Positions 7,058 to 13,853 of a stretch of 20,087 nt of DNA are shown in pieces. The notes beneath the pieces were generated by a model. It was not told where the DNA came from. It saw only the letters and a program-made list of their open reading frames with translations, and ran no database searches. The first letter of the stretch is position 1; each line of letters begins with the position of its first letter. Source of the DNA: an uncultured Veillonella sp. (GTDB lineage Bacteria > Bacillota > Negativicutes > Veillonellales > Veillonellaceae); the NCBI GenBank assembly GCA_915066865.1, contig CAJZEE010000032.1, positions 1 through 20,087 on the forward strand, read 5' to 3'. A program made the position numbers and the translations under genes.

Positions 7058-7783
7058 ATGGCAAAAAAGTTTTATGCTGTTCGTCAGGGTCGTGTGCCAG
7101 GAGTTTACACTACATGGTCTGACTGTGAAAAACAAGTAAAGGGCTATGGTGGTGCTATCTACAAATCATTTTCGACAGAAGCCGAAGCACGTGCTTTTGT
7201 AGAGGATTCAGGTTTGTTTTTAAGTGATTTTATGAGCGCTAAAAAGAGTGAACTTAAATCGCCACAAGAAGTGAAGTTTAAATCTAAAAATTCTAGGCCT
7301 ATAGTTTCTAGTTCTAGTATTCAAAGTAAAGTATCAGCAAATGTTGTGAAACCAGATTTTACTACTCCAAACTATATGGTTGCGTATATCGATGGTAGTT
7401 ATAATAAAGAGACCAATACTGTTGGGGCAGGTGGGGTTATCTTTTTAAATGGCAAGAGGAAAACATTTTCTTTTTCCTCTACTGATAAACGATATACATC
7501 GTTTTGGAATGTAGCTGGCGAGTTGTTGGCTGCTATACATGTTATGAAATACGCCGTTGATAATGGGATTTCTGAATGTTCACTTTACTATGATTATATG
7601 GGCATAGAAATGTGGGCTACTAAGGGATGGAAACGTAATAATGAGCTAACCCAAGAGTACTCAGCATTTTATGATTCTATAAAAAATCATGTGCGAGTTT
7701 ACTTTCACAAGGTGGCTGCTCATACGGGCGATACATATAATGAAATGGCTGATGCACTAGCAAAACAAGGTGCAGGTATTTAA
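7058..7783 (+). CDS. rnhA: Ribonuclease HI with N-terminal hybrid-binding domain
   Basis: 241 residues. Residues 4-48 (KFYAVRQGRVPGVYTTW onward to SFSTEAEARAFV) form the hybrid-binding domain found in eukaryotic-type RNase H1 and caulimovirus viroplasmin. A serine- and lysine-rich linker (60-105) leads to the catalytic RNase H fold. The four acidic residues are visible: Asp112 in YIDGS, Glu155 in GELLA, Asp179 in YYDYMGIEMW, and Asp232 in NEMADALAK, with His222 in AAHTGD. The enzyme cleaves the RNA strand of RNA-DNA hybrids in the cytoplasm. It starts 11 bases after ybaK, and the next ATG lies 22 bases downstream, so it belongs to the same transcript. Confidence 0.93.
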   Translation: MAKKFYAVRQGRVPGVYTTWSDCEKQVKGYGGAIYKSFSTEAEARAFVEDSGLFLSDFMSAKKSELKSPQEVKFKSKNSRPIVSSSSIQSKVSANVVKPDFTTPNYMVAYIDGSYNKETNTVGAGGVIFLNGKRKTFSFSSTDKRYTSFWNVAGELLAAIHVMKYAVDNGISECSLYYDYMGIEMWATKGWKRNNELTQEYSAFYDSIKNHVRVYFHKVAAHTGDTYNEMADALAKQGAGI

Positions 7784-7805
7784 AGATGTTAGAAGGGAGG
7801 GCGCT

Positions 7806-8729
7806 ATGAATATATGTGTTACTGGTGGGGCCGGATTTATTGGTTCCCATTTAGTTGATAGATTAATTGAATTAGGTCACGATGTACTCGTTATAGATAA
7901 TTTATCTACAGGTATGCGCTCCTTTGTACATGAAGATGCTCAATTTATTGAGATGGATGTACGAGATCCAAAATTACTATCTGTATTTGAAGAGTTTAAG
8001 CCGTCTATTGTTTTCCATGAAGCGGCGCAAACAATGGTACAATCCTCCATGGAGAACCCAAGTTATGACTGTGATGTAAATCTAATAGGGCTTATTAATG
8101 TTCTCGATGCTTGTCGTAAAGTGAATGTTGAACAATTTTTAATGCCTTCATCAGCTGCTGTATATGGCGACTTGGCAGTATTGCCATTGACTGAAGACTT
8201 GAGTGGTATGCCTTCGTCTTTTTACGGCTTGACAAAGCTTACTGCAGAAGGTTATTTGCGTATTTATCATGAAGCTTTTGGATTAAATACAGTATGCTTT
8301 AGATATGCTAATGTATATGGACCACGTCAAGGTGATGGCGGTGAAGGTGGCGTTATCAGTATTTTTAACCGCTTGATTGTCGAAGGGCAACCATTAACTG
8401 TATTTGGTGATGGTGAGCAAACTAGAGATTTCATTTATGTAGATGATGTGGTAGATGCTAATATTAAGGCTATGGAAAATGGTCAATGCACAGGTATTTA
8501 TAATGTATCTACCAATATGGGAACATCTGTGAATGAGTTGATTACGCGATTCCGGGCTATTAGTGGGACAGATTTTATGGTTTATTATGAAAATGAACGT
8601 ATAGGGGATATTAAACATTCGCGCTTAAGTAATGTGAAAGCTGAACGTGATTTTGGTTTTATTGCCACTACAACATTAGAAGCTGGTTTACAAAAGACAT
8701 TGGAATATTTTAAAGCTCATCATAAGTAA
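7806..8729 (+). CDS. NAD-dependent sugar-nucleotide epimerase/dehydratase (probable UDP-glucose 4-epimerase type)
   Basis: 307 residues from the ATG at 7806, which follows GGGAGG (7795-7800) by 5 bases; an in-frame TTG at 7770 overlaps the RNase H gene and has no site. The extended short-chain dehydrogenase fold is clear: GGAGFIGSH (7-15) binds NAD, SSAAVYG (115-121) holds the catalytic Ser, and Tyr140-x-x-x-Lys144 is the catalytic pair. YGPRQGDGGEGGVISIF and GDGEQTRDFIYVDD are typical of the broad GalE/WbpP/RfbB group. True galE is at 10558, so this paralogue probably acts on another UDP-sugar or on UDP-GlcNAc, likely for surface glycans. The substrate cannot be read from the sequence. Confidence 0.85.
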   Translation: MNICVTGGAGFIGSHLVDRLIELGHDVLVIDNLSTGMRSFVHEDAQFIEMDVRDPKLLSVFEEFKPSIVFHEAAQTMVQSSMENPSYDCDVNLIGLINVLDACRKVNVEQFLMPSSAAVYGDLAVLPLTEDLSGMPSSFYGLTKLTAEGYLRIYHEAFGLNTVCFRYANVYGPRQGDGGEGGVISIFNRLIVEGQPLTVFGDGEQTRDFIYVDDVVDANIKAMENGQCTGIYNVSTNMGTSVNELITRFRAISGTDFMVYYENERIGDIKHSRLSNVKAERDFGFIATTTLEAGLQKTLEYFKAHHK

Positions 8730-8749
8730 GAAAAATAAGGTTTGGGGAT

Positions 8750-9028
8750 ATGAGTGATACACAATTTTGGGTAACTGTAGGTGTCTGGAATCTTATCGTA
8801 TTTAGTATGTACGGATACGATAAATTATGTGCCATTAATGAATATGATCGGATTTCAGAGTTTACATTATTATTTTTAGCGTTTGCCTTTGGGGGTGTTG
8901 GTGCTTTATTAGGCATGGTCCTATGGCGTCATAAGACGTTAAAGCTTAAATTTAAATTAGCCATTCCTTTTGCATTACTTTGGTCTGTATATGCAGTTGG
9001 ATTCGGTTATGGCTTGTGGGTAAAATGA
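8750..9028 (+). CDS. Small membrane protein, DUF1294 family
   Basis: 92 residues with three predicted membrane helices (about 8-21, 38-59 and 70-88). The DUF1294 pattern is present: MYGYDKLCAI, a following RISEFTLL, a glycine-rich FGGVGALLGMVL, then WRHKTLKLKFK. Function is unknown across the family. The start has only a weak site (AAGG and a G-rich stretch before the ATG). It lies 20 bases after the epimerase gene and is probably the last gene of that transcript, since the pgi promoter follows. Confidence 0.8.
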   Translation: MSDTQFWVTVGVWNLIVFSMYGYDKLCAINEYDRISEFTLLFLAFAFGGVGALLGMVLWRHKTLKLKFKLAIPFALLWSVYAVGFGYGLWVK

Positions 9029-9051
9029 TTGTATAAACTAATATTTTATTC

Positions 9052-9077
9052 ATTCTTTTATGGTATAATAAAAGAAT
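9052..9077. repeat. Perfect 10-bp inverted repeat around the pgi -10 box
   Basis: ATTCTTTTAT (9052-9061) and ATAAAAGAAT (9068-9077) are exact reverse complements separated by GGTATA. The -10 hexamer TATAAT (9064-9069) lies across the spacer and right arm. No T-run follows, so it does not look like a terminator; an operator is more likely. Confidence 0.6.
9061..9069 (+). promoter_or_regulatory. Extended -10 promoter of pgi-galE
   Basis: TGGTATAAT is an extended -10 element (TGnTATAAT), 43 bases before the pgi start. No good -35 box is seen at 16-18 bases upstream, which is common for extended -10 promoters. Confidence 0.6.
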
Positions 9078-9111
9078 ATTGTACATAAAATGTCAGTGAA
9101 GGAGATATTTG

Positions 9112-10548
9112 ATGTTGCGATTACAATCAGGTTTCGAGTTAGATTATGCTAATATATATAATGAAAGTTGCATACAAGAACGCGATGTGAATAATTTTGA
9201 ACGAGCTATACAAAATGTATGGCGTCATACAAATATTTTGCGCTCTACAGGCTTCGAAGAAGGTCATGTTTCTAAAGATGGTTTACCTGAACCTGTGTTG
9301 TTTTACCAACTTCCATATATTTCAGAAGATGGTATCAATACACCAGATATGTTAGAGCGGCTTTACGAATTACGTGACTATGCACGCCATAATATTGATA
9401 CAGTTGTATCTGTAGGTATTGGGGGCTCCTATTTGGGAAGCAAAGTTATTTTTGATGTACAATGTGGAGCATTTTGGAATAACTACAGTGCAGAGGAACG
9501 CGACGGCTATCCTAGGATGTACTTTGCAGGCTTTAATGTGGATGGTGATTACTTAGTAGGGCTAATTCGTACGTTAGAGTGTCAAGCTCAGAAAAAGGGT
9601 CCTGATTATAAGGTGATGCTCGTTATTAATTCTAAGTCTGGATCTACCATTGAACCTATGGCTAACTTCATGATTTTGGAGAAGGCTTTACAAGATCGTA
9701 ATATTAACTATGAAGTGATAGCTGTGACAGATGTATCTGATGATGAACATCCTACGATTTTACGATCTATGGCGATAGAAAATAATTGGAAGACCTATAG
9801 TATTCCTTATGGCGTAGGTGGTCGTTTCTCTGTATTTACAGAAGTTGGTTTTGTAACGGCCGCTCTTGTAGGATTTGATATTGAAGGATTTTTAGCTGGT
9901 GCTGCATCTATGGATGTAGCATGTCAAGAAGAAGACATTTTTAAAAATCCAGGCCTTTTAAGTGCATTATTGAAATATATTGCATCTGAACGATATGGTC
10001 GTATTATAGAGGTGTTTATGCCTTATAGTGAAGCACTCCACTCATTATCTGATTGGTATGTACAGCTCCTATCCGAATCTCTTGGAAAAATGAGTAATAC
10101 TTGTCTACCATATGGCCGTACGCCAGTAGCTGCAGTAGGTACTATGGATATGCATGCTCAAGTTCAAGAGCATCAAGAGGGGCGCCTAAATAAGGTAGTT
10201 CAATTTATTAAGGTTAAGGACTGGAAACATAATCTCATTGTTCCAGATTCTTATAGTCAATATGAACGTTTACACTCTCTATCTGATGTAGGCATTTGTG
10301 ATATTTTAAACATTGCTTTAGATGCTAATAGAGAAGCCTTGTCTAGTGACAATCGTTTTAACATGACTATAACTGTACCAACATTAAACGCATTCCATTT
10401 AGGGGAAATTATGTTTATGCATTGTTGGGCCGTTTATTTTGAGTCCATTTTTGCGGGCGTTGATGCTTTTGATCAACCAGGGGTAGAGGTTTATAAGCGT
10501 CTCATTGGGCCCAAATTGGCTCGAGCAAAGGATGTACATAATTCATGA
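9112..10548 (+). CDS. pgi: Glucose-6-phosphate isomerase
   Basis: 478 residues interconverting glucose-6-phosphate and fructose-6-phosphate. Motifs: VGIGGSYLGS (101-110) and INSKSGSTIEP (172-182) bind the phosphate, Glu322 in SESLGK is the catalytic base position, MHAQVQEHQEG (347-357) matches the HxQ active-site segment, and FDQPGVEVYK (453-462) carries the C-terminal Lys. The ATG at 9112 is preferred over the adjacent TTG at 9109; GAAGGAG (9098-9104) lies 7 bases upstream. galE follows after 9 bases, so the pair feeds sugar phosphates into UDP-hexoses. Veillonella is known not to ferment sugars, so the likely flux is gluconeogenic, from lactate towards envelope sugars. Confidence 0.95.
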   Translation: MLRLQSGFELDYANIYNESCIQERDVNNFERAIQNVWRHTNILRSTGFEEGHVSKDGLPEPVLFYQLPYISEDGINTPDMLERLYELRDYARHNIDTVVSVGIGGSYLGSKVIFDVQCGAFWNNYSAEERDGYPRMYFAGFNVDGDYLVGLIRTLECQAQKKGPDYKVMLVINSKSGSTIEPMANFMILEKALQDRNINYEVIAVTDVSDDEHPTILRSMAIENNWKTYSIPYGVGGRFSVFTEVGFVTAALVGFDIEGFLAGAASMDVACQEEDIFKNPGLLSALLKYIASERYGRIIEVFMPYSEALHSLSDWYVQLLSESLGKMSNTCLPYGRTPVAAVGTMDMHAQVQEHQEGRLNKVVQFIKVKDWKHNLIVPDSYSQYERLHSLSDVGICDILNIALDANREALSSDNRFNMTITVPTLNAFHLGEIMFMHCWAVYFESIFAGVDAFDQPGVEVYKRLIGPKLARAKDVHNS

Positions 10549-10557
10549 GGGGGAACT

Positions 10558-11547
10558 ATGAATATTTTAGTAACAGGTGGTGCTGGTTATATTGGGAGTC
10601 ATACTGTACGTGCTTTACAACAAGCAGGATATACACCAATCATTGTAGATAATTTATCTCGAGGGCATGTAGAATCTATTCCTGAAGGGGTAAAGTTCTA
10701 CAATATGGATATTGCAGATCCTAAACTAGTAGGCATTATGAAAGAACATAACATCCTAGGTGTAATGCATTTTGCTGCTCACTCACAAGTTGGTGAATCC
10801 ATGCAAAATCCAGCTATTTATTATGAAAATAATGTAGTTGGTTCCTATCACCTTATTGAGTCTGCTCGTACCGCAGGTATAAAGCATTTTGTATTTTCTA
10901 GTACGGCTGCTGTGTATGGTGAGCCAAAGGTAGTGCCTATTCGTGAGGATGCTCAACTGCAACCAACAAATGTATATGGTCGCACTAAATTGATGATAGA
11001 AGAAATGTTGTCTGATTATAGTTCTATCTATGGTTCTACATATGTTGCGTTGCGTTATTTCAATGCGGCCGGTGCAGATCCGTCTGGTATGATTGGAGAA
11101 GACCATCATCCTGAAACTCATTTGATTCCACTTGTGTTAGATGCGGCTCGCGGTAAAAGAGAGCATATTACTGTATTTGGTACTGATTATGATACGGCTG
11201 ATGGTACATGTGTACGCGACTATATTCATGTCAATGATTTAGCAACTGCTCACGTATTGGCTATGGACTACTTACGTAAAGGCGGAGAATCTCAAGTATT
11301 TAATCTTGGTAGTGGCAATGGATTCTCTGTAAAGGAAATCATCGAGACTGCAAAAGAGGTTACAGGTATCGATATTCCTGTTCAATATGGTGATCGCCGT
11401 GCTGGTGATCCAGGAACATTAATTGCGTCCTCTGAAAAAATTAAAAATTTACTTGGTTGGGATCCTAAATTTAGTAATGTTGCTGATGTTATCAAAGATG
11501 CATGGCATTGGCATACATCTCATCCAGATGGGTTTAGTAGTAAATAA
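10558..11547 (+). CDS. galE: UDP-glucose 4-epimerase
   Basis: 329 residues, typical length. The NAD-binding GGAGYIGSH (7-15), FSSTAAVYG with the catalytic Ser/Thr (113-121), and Tyr140-x-x-x-Lys144 are all present. The GalE-specific segments ALRYFNAAGADPSG, GEDHHPETHLIPLVL and DGTCVRDYIHVNDLA distinguish it from the paralogue at 7806. It converts UDP-glucose to UDP-galactose. A GAGGGGG site overlaps the pgi stop, so the two genes are coupled. A strong terminator follows at 11581. Confidence 0.96.
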   Translation: MNILVTGGAGYIGSHTVRALQQAGYTPIIVDNLSRGHVESIPEGVKFYNMDIADPKLVGIMKEHNILGVMHFAAHSQVGESMQNPAIYYENNVVGSYHLIESARTAGIKHFVFSSTAAVYGEPKVVPIREDAQLQPTNVYGRTKLMIEEMLSDYSSIYGSTYVALRYFNAAGADPSGMIGEDHHPETHLIPLVLDAARGKREHITVFGTDYDTADGTCVRDYIHVNDLATAHVLAMDYLRKGGESQVFNLGSGNGFSVKEIIETAKEVTGIDIPVQYGDRRAGDPGTLIASSEKIKNLLGWDPKFSNVADVIKDAWHWHTSHPDGFSSK

Positions 11548-11580
11548 AGAACAAATAGTTTTGATTTGTCAATATAATGA

Positions 11581-11625
11581 ATGACTCTATTAGTCACCGT
11601 GGTGACTGGTAGAGTCATTTTTTTG
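11581..11625 (+). terminator. Strong Rho-independent terminator after galE
   Basis: ATGACTCTA (11581-11589) pairs with TAGAGTCAT (11610-11618), and AGTCAC (11592-11597) with GTGACT (11602-11607). The two stem halves are joined by T-G wobble pairs (11590-11591 with 11608-11609), giving about 17 pairs, a CGTG loop and a T7 tail. Confidence 0.95.
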
Positions 11626-11640
11626 TAGGATTTTAAAAGA

Positions 11641-11667
11641 GCCTCCTAGAATATGTCAGCAGGAGGT
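11641..11667 (+). promoter_or_regulatory. Hairpin that can hide the ribosome binding site of the GspC/PilP-like gene
   Basis: CCTCCT (11642-11647) is the exact complement of the Shine-Dalgarno AGGAGG (11661-11666), with a G-U pair extending the stem and a 13-base loop. The ATG lies at 11673. Such pairing would lower translation unless it is opened by a protein, RNA or temperature. Confidence 0.55.
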
Positions 11668-11672
11668 GGATT

Positions 11673-12521
11673 ATGAATTTACGAGACTATATAGAATGTA
11701 TGAAAATGTGGATTGATAAGCAGCATTTTATTATGCGCCACTATAAGTTTGCACTTGGTATTTTCCTTATCATTACGGTGGCCCTTTTAGGTATTGGTAT
11801 TTTTTATCCTCATGAGGAGGAAAATGTTCATATTAGTTTAGATCAATCTAATGGTAGAGATGGTAATCAAAATGAACGAGGCTCAGAGAAATTATCAAAA
11901 GAAACAACACATGGTAATAGAACAGGGAAAGGAAAGAACTATTTTAAAGATGAAAGTGATATAAAAAATGTAAAGGATAGAGAGGTAAAAAGCAATGTTC
12001 ATGGACGATTATTATATGATATTACCGGTGTTGAACGAGCAAATCCTTGGCGAGAGGTTTTTAAAGATATTCCTATAGATGATTTACTTGGTCAGAATAA
12101 GATAACTAAAGATAGTAATGGCAATTTCGTTGATATAAATAATGATTTATATGAGTCCGATGATGAAATGAGTACTTTTGGAAAAACGGAAGATAAAAGT
12201 CGTAGAAATGGAAAATATCAACAAATAAGAAATAATAAAAAGCATAGTGGTAATTATATTGAATTAAAATCTAAAGATACTAGTGCTAGACGAGTTGAAT
12301 CTAGTATACAACCTACTATAAGTAATCCTATCAAACAACATCCCATAGAGCTTATAGGTATTATTGAGGGCCAACAGAATATTGCCATTTTACGAAAAGG
12401 TACAGAGGAACAAATGGTTAGTATAGGAAGTGTGTGGAAAGAAATATCAGTATCTAAGATAACTGCAAGTGGTGTAGAAATTATTGAAGGAGGTTCATCA
12501 CGGTGGCTAAGAATCGAGTAA
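11673..12521 (+). CDS. Single-pass inner-membrane protein, GspC/PilP-like partner of the secretin
   Basis: 282 residues. Topology: about 25 cytoplasmic residues, one membrane helix (26-45), a long polar and lysine/asparagine-rich linker (50-215), then a compact C-terminal domain (222-282) with HPIELIGIIEGQQNIAILRK, SIGSVWKEISVSKI and WLRI. This order and the beta-rich C-terminal pattern resemble the homology region of GspC and the PilP fold, which join the inner-membrane platform to the secretin. The next gene is a secretin, overlapping by 19 bases, which supports that role. Similarity is weak, and no pilM/N/O or gspE/F gene is in this window. AGGAGG lies 6 bases before the ATG. No clear promoter is seen after the galE terminator. 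Confidence 0.55.
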   Translation: MNLRDYIECMKMWIDKQHFIMRHYKFALGIFLIITVALLGIGIFYPHEEENVHISLDQSNGRDGNQNERGSEKLSKETTHGNRTGKGKNYFKDESDIKNVKDREVKSNVHGRLLYDITGVERANPWREVFKDIPIDDLLGQNKITKDSNGNFVDINNDLYESDDEMSTFGKTEDKSRRNGKYQQIRNNKKHSGNYIELKSKDTSARRVESSIQPTISNPIKQHPIELIGIIEGQQNIAILRKGTEEQMVSIGSVWKEISVSKITASGVEIIEGGSSRWLRIE

Positions 12522-13825
12522 ACTTTCTAGGTCTAAAATATATAGATAAGATTATAGTGATAGTTATATTGCGAATAAGCTTATGGATGGTCGTCATGCT
12601 TGTAACTCCGTTCATGGTATTTGCTAATAGTACTGATAGGATAGGTACTAATAGAAATGATAGAATAACTGCTAGTAGTTCTGAAACTATCGTAAATAGT
12701 AGTGAAGTAGATAAAAATGAAAAAAAGGTTGGGAACGAACTCATAACGATTTCTGTACGCAATGCATCCTTAAAGGAGACCGTCTTAGGCATTTGTCGTA
12801 GTTATGGTATATCCGTAATTGGTGTAGAGTCGTTAAAAGGGAGTATTACGGCCACTGTAAAGGGAGAATCACCAGAAGCAATTATTAGTGAATTAGGTAA
12901 GTTATATCATTTTTCCGTATCGAAGGAGCATAATACCCTTCTTATTGATTCTGATGATGAAACACTTGAAAAAAGAGAGCTATATGTTATATCACCTGAA
13001 CATTTGCCGGCTGAGTCTTTGAAAAATGTGGTAGGCACAGTGGTAAAAAACGATAAAATGGCAGTGCTTTCAGAACAAAACGAAGTAATTATGCATTTGA
13101 CGAGTGGAGAAAAGCGACGTGTAGAAACCTTAGTACGTGCTATCGACAAGGAACCAAAACAAGTGCAATTAGAAGCTACCATCATTGCTATGGAACAATC
13201 CTATGCTAAGGAACAAGGATTTAGATGGTCTTGGCTTAGCTTGACCGGCCATGGAGAAGATAAAACACATTCCTATGGTGCCGTTACCTTTGGCAAAACT
13301 CCGACTGGAGAGGCCTATAAGTTCTTTGTAAAACCAGAGCTAAGTCTTATGGAAAGCTCAGGTAAAGCCGTTCTAATTGCAAAGCCATCTATTATGGCTC
13401 TCAATGGTGAGACTGCACATATCTTGATAGGTGAAAGAATACCAGTTATAGAAGAATCGGAAGTGAATGGAGAACGAAAGCGTTCTACTCGTTATGAAGA
13501 GGTGGGCATTAAGTTGAATTATACTCCTATTATTACTGCTGATGATGGTGTAGATGCTAAAATACATGCAGAGGTGAGTACACCTATTATGGTATCTGAA
13601 ATGAAAGCCTATAAAATAAGCACACGTCAAGCACATACAAGAGTACGATTACAACCAGGAGAAGTGCTGGTTATTGGTGGACTCATGGACAATCGAGATC
13701 AACATCAAATACAAAAGATACCTATTTTAGGAGATATCCCTTTGTTAGGAAAATTATTCCGTCATAGTCGAAAAACAAAAGACTCTATAGAAATGCTAAT
13801 GTTAGTGAGGGCAACTGTGGTATAA
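12503..13825 (+). CDS. Short secretin (PilQ/GspD family outer-membrane channel)
   Basis: 440 residues from a GTG at 12503, with GAAGGAGG (12486-12493) 9 bases upstream. A hydrophobic signal segment (17-41) ends in VFA-N, a plausible cleavage site. Residues about 78-148 resemble the STN/N0 domain of secretins. The core from about 215 shows the family hallmarks: SSGKAVLIAKPSIMALNGET, ERIPV, VGIKLNYTPII, VSTPI, and LQPGEVLVIGGLMDN followed by IPILGDIPLLGKLFRH. It forms an outer-membrane ring for type IV pili or type II secretion. It is much shorter than usual PilQ or GspD (600 or more residues) because most N-domain repeats are missing. The overlap with the upstream gene implies coupled translation. 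Confidence 0.88.
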   Translation: MAKNRVNFLGLKYIDKIIVIVILRISLWMVVMLVTPFMVFANSTDRIGTNRNDRITASSSETIVNSSEVDKNEKKVGNELITISVRNASLKETVLGICRSYGISVIGVESLKGSITATVKGESPEAIISELGKLYHFSVSKEHNTLLIDSDDETLEKRELYVISPEHLPAESLKNVVGTVVKNDKMAVLSEQNEVIMHLTSGEKRRVETLVRAIDKEPKQVQLEATIIAMEQSYAKEQGFRWSWLSLTGHGEDKTHSYGAVTFGKTPTGEAYKFFVKPELSLMESSGKAVLIAKPSIMALNGETAHILIGERIPVIEESEVNGERKRSTRYEEVGIKLNYTPIITADDGVDAKIHAEVSTPIMVSEMKAYKISTRQAHTRVRLQPGEVLVIGGLMDNRDQHQIQKIPILGDIPLLGKLFRHSRKTKDSIEMLMLVRATVV

Positions 13826-13826
13826 T
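13818..13826 (+). promoter_or_regulatory. Candidate extended -10 promoter for the ABC-F gene
   Basis: TGGTATAAT overlaps the secretin stop codon and lies 27 bases before the ABC-F start. It is the same extended -10 sequence seen before pgi. No good -35 box is visible, and chance occurrence in a coding region cannot be excluded. Confidence 0.4.
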
Positions 13827-13853
13827 GAAGAGTAAATGATTAGGAGGTTGTGA

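Noticed and set aside
10783..11121. 112-residue minus-strand open frame within galE
   Set aside because: Fully inside the conserved catalytic region of galE on the other strand, with no start signals.
11551..11578. Promoter with TATAAT at 11573 and a 6-bp inverted repeat ACAAAT/ATTTGT just upstream
   Set aside because: There is no -35 box, and transcripts would start within or just before the galE terminator, so it is unlikely to drive the secretin genes.
11930..12330. Foreign or degenerate insert in the polar linker of the GspC/PilP-like protein
   Set aside because: The frame is intact and long polar linkers are normal in GspC-like proteins; the AT-rich composition reflects Lys/Asn/Asp codons.
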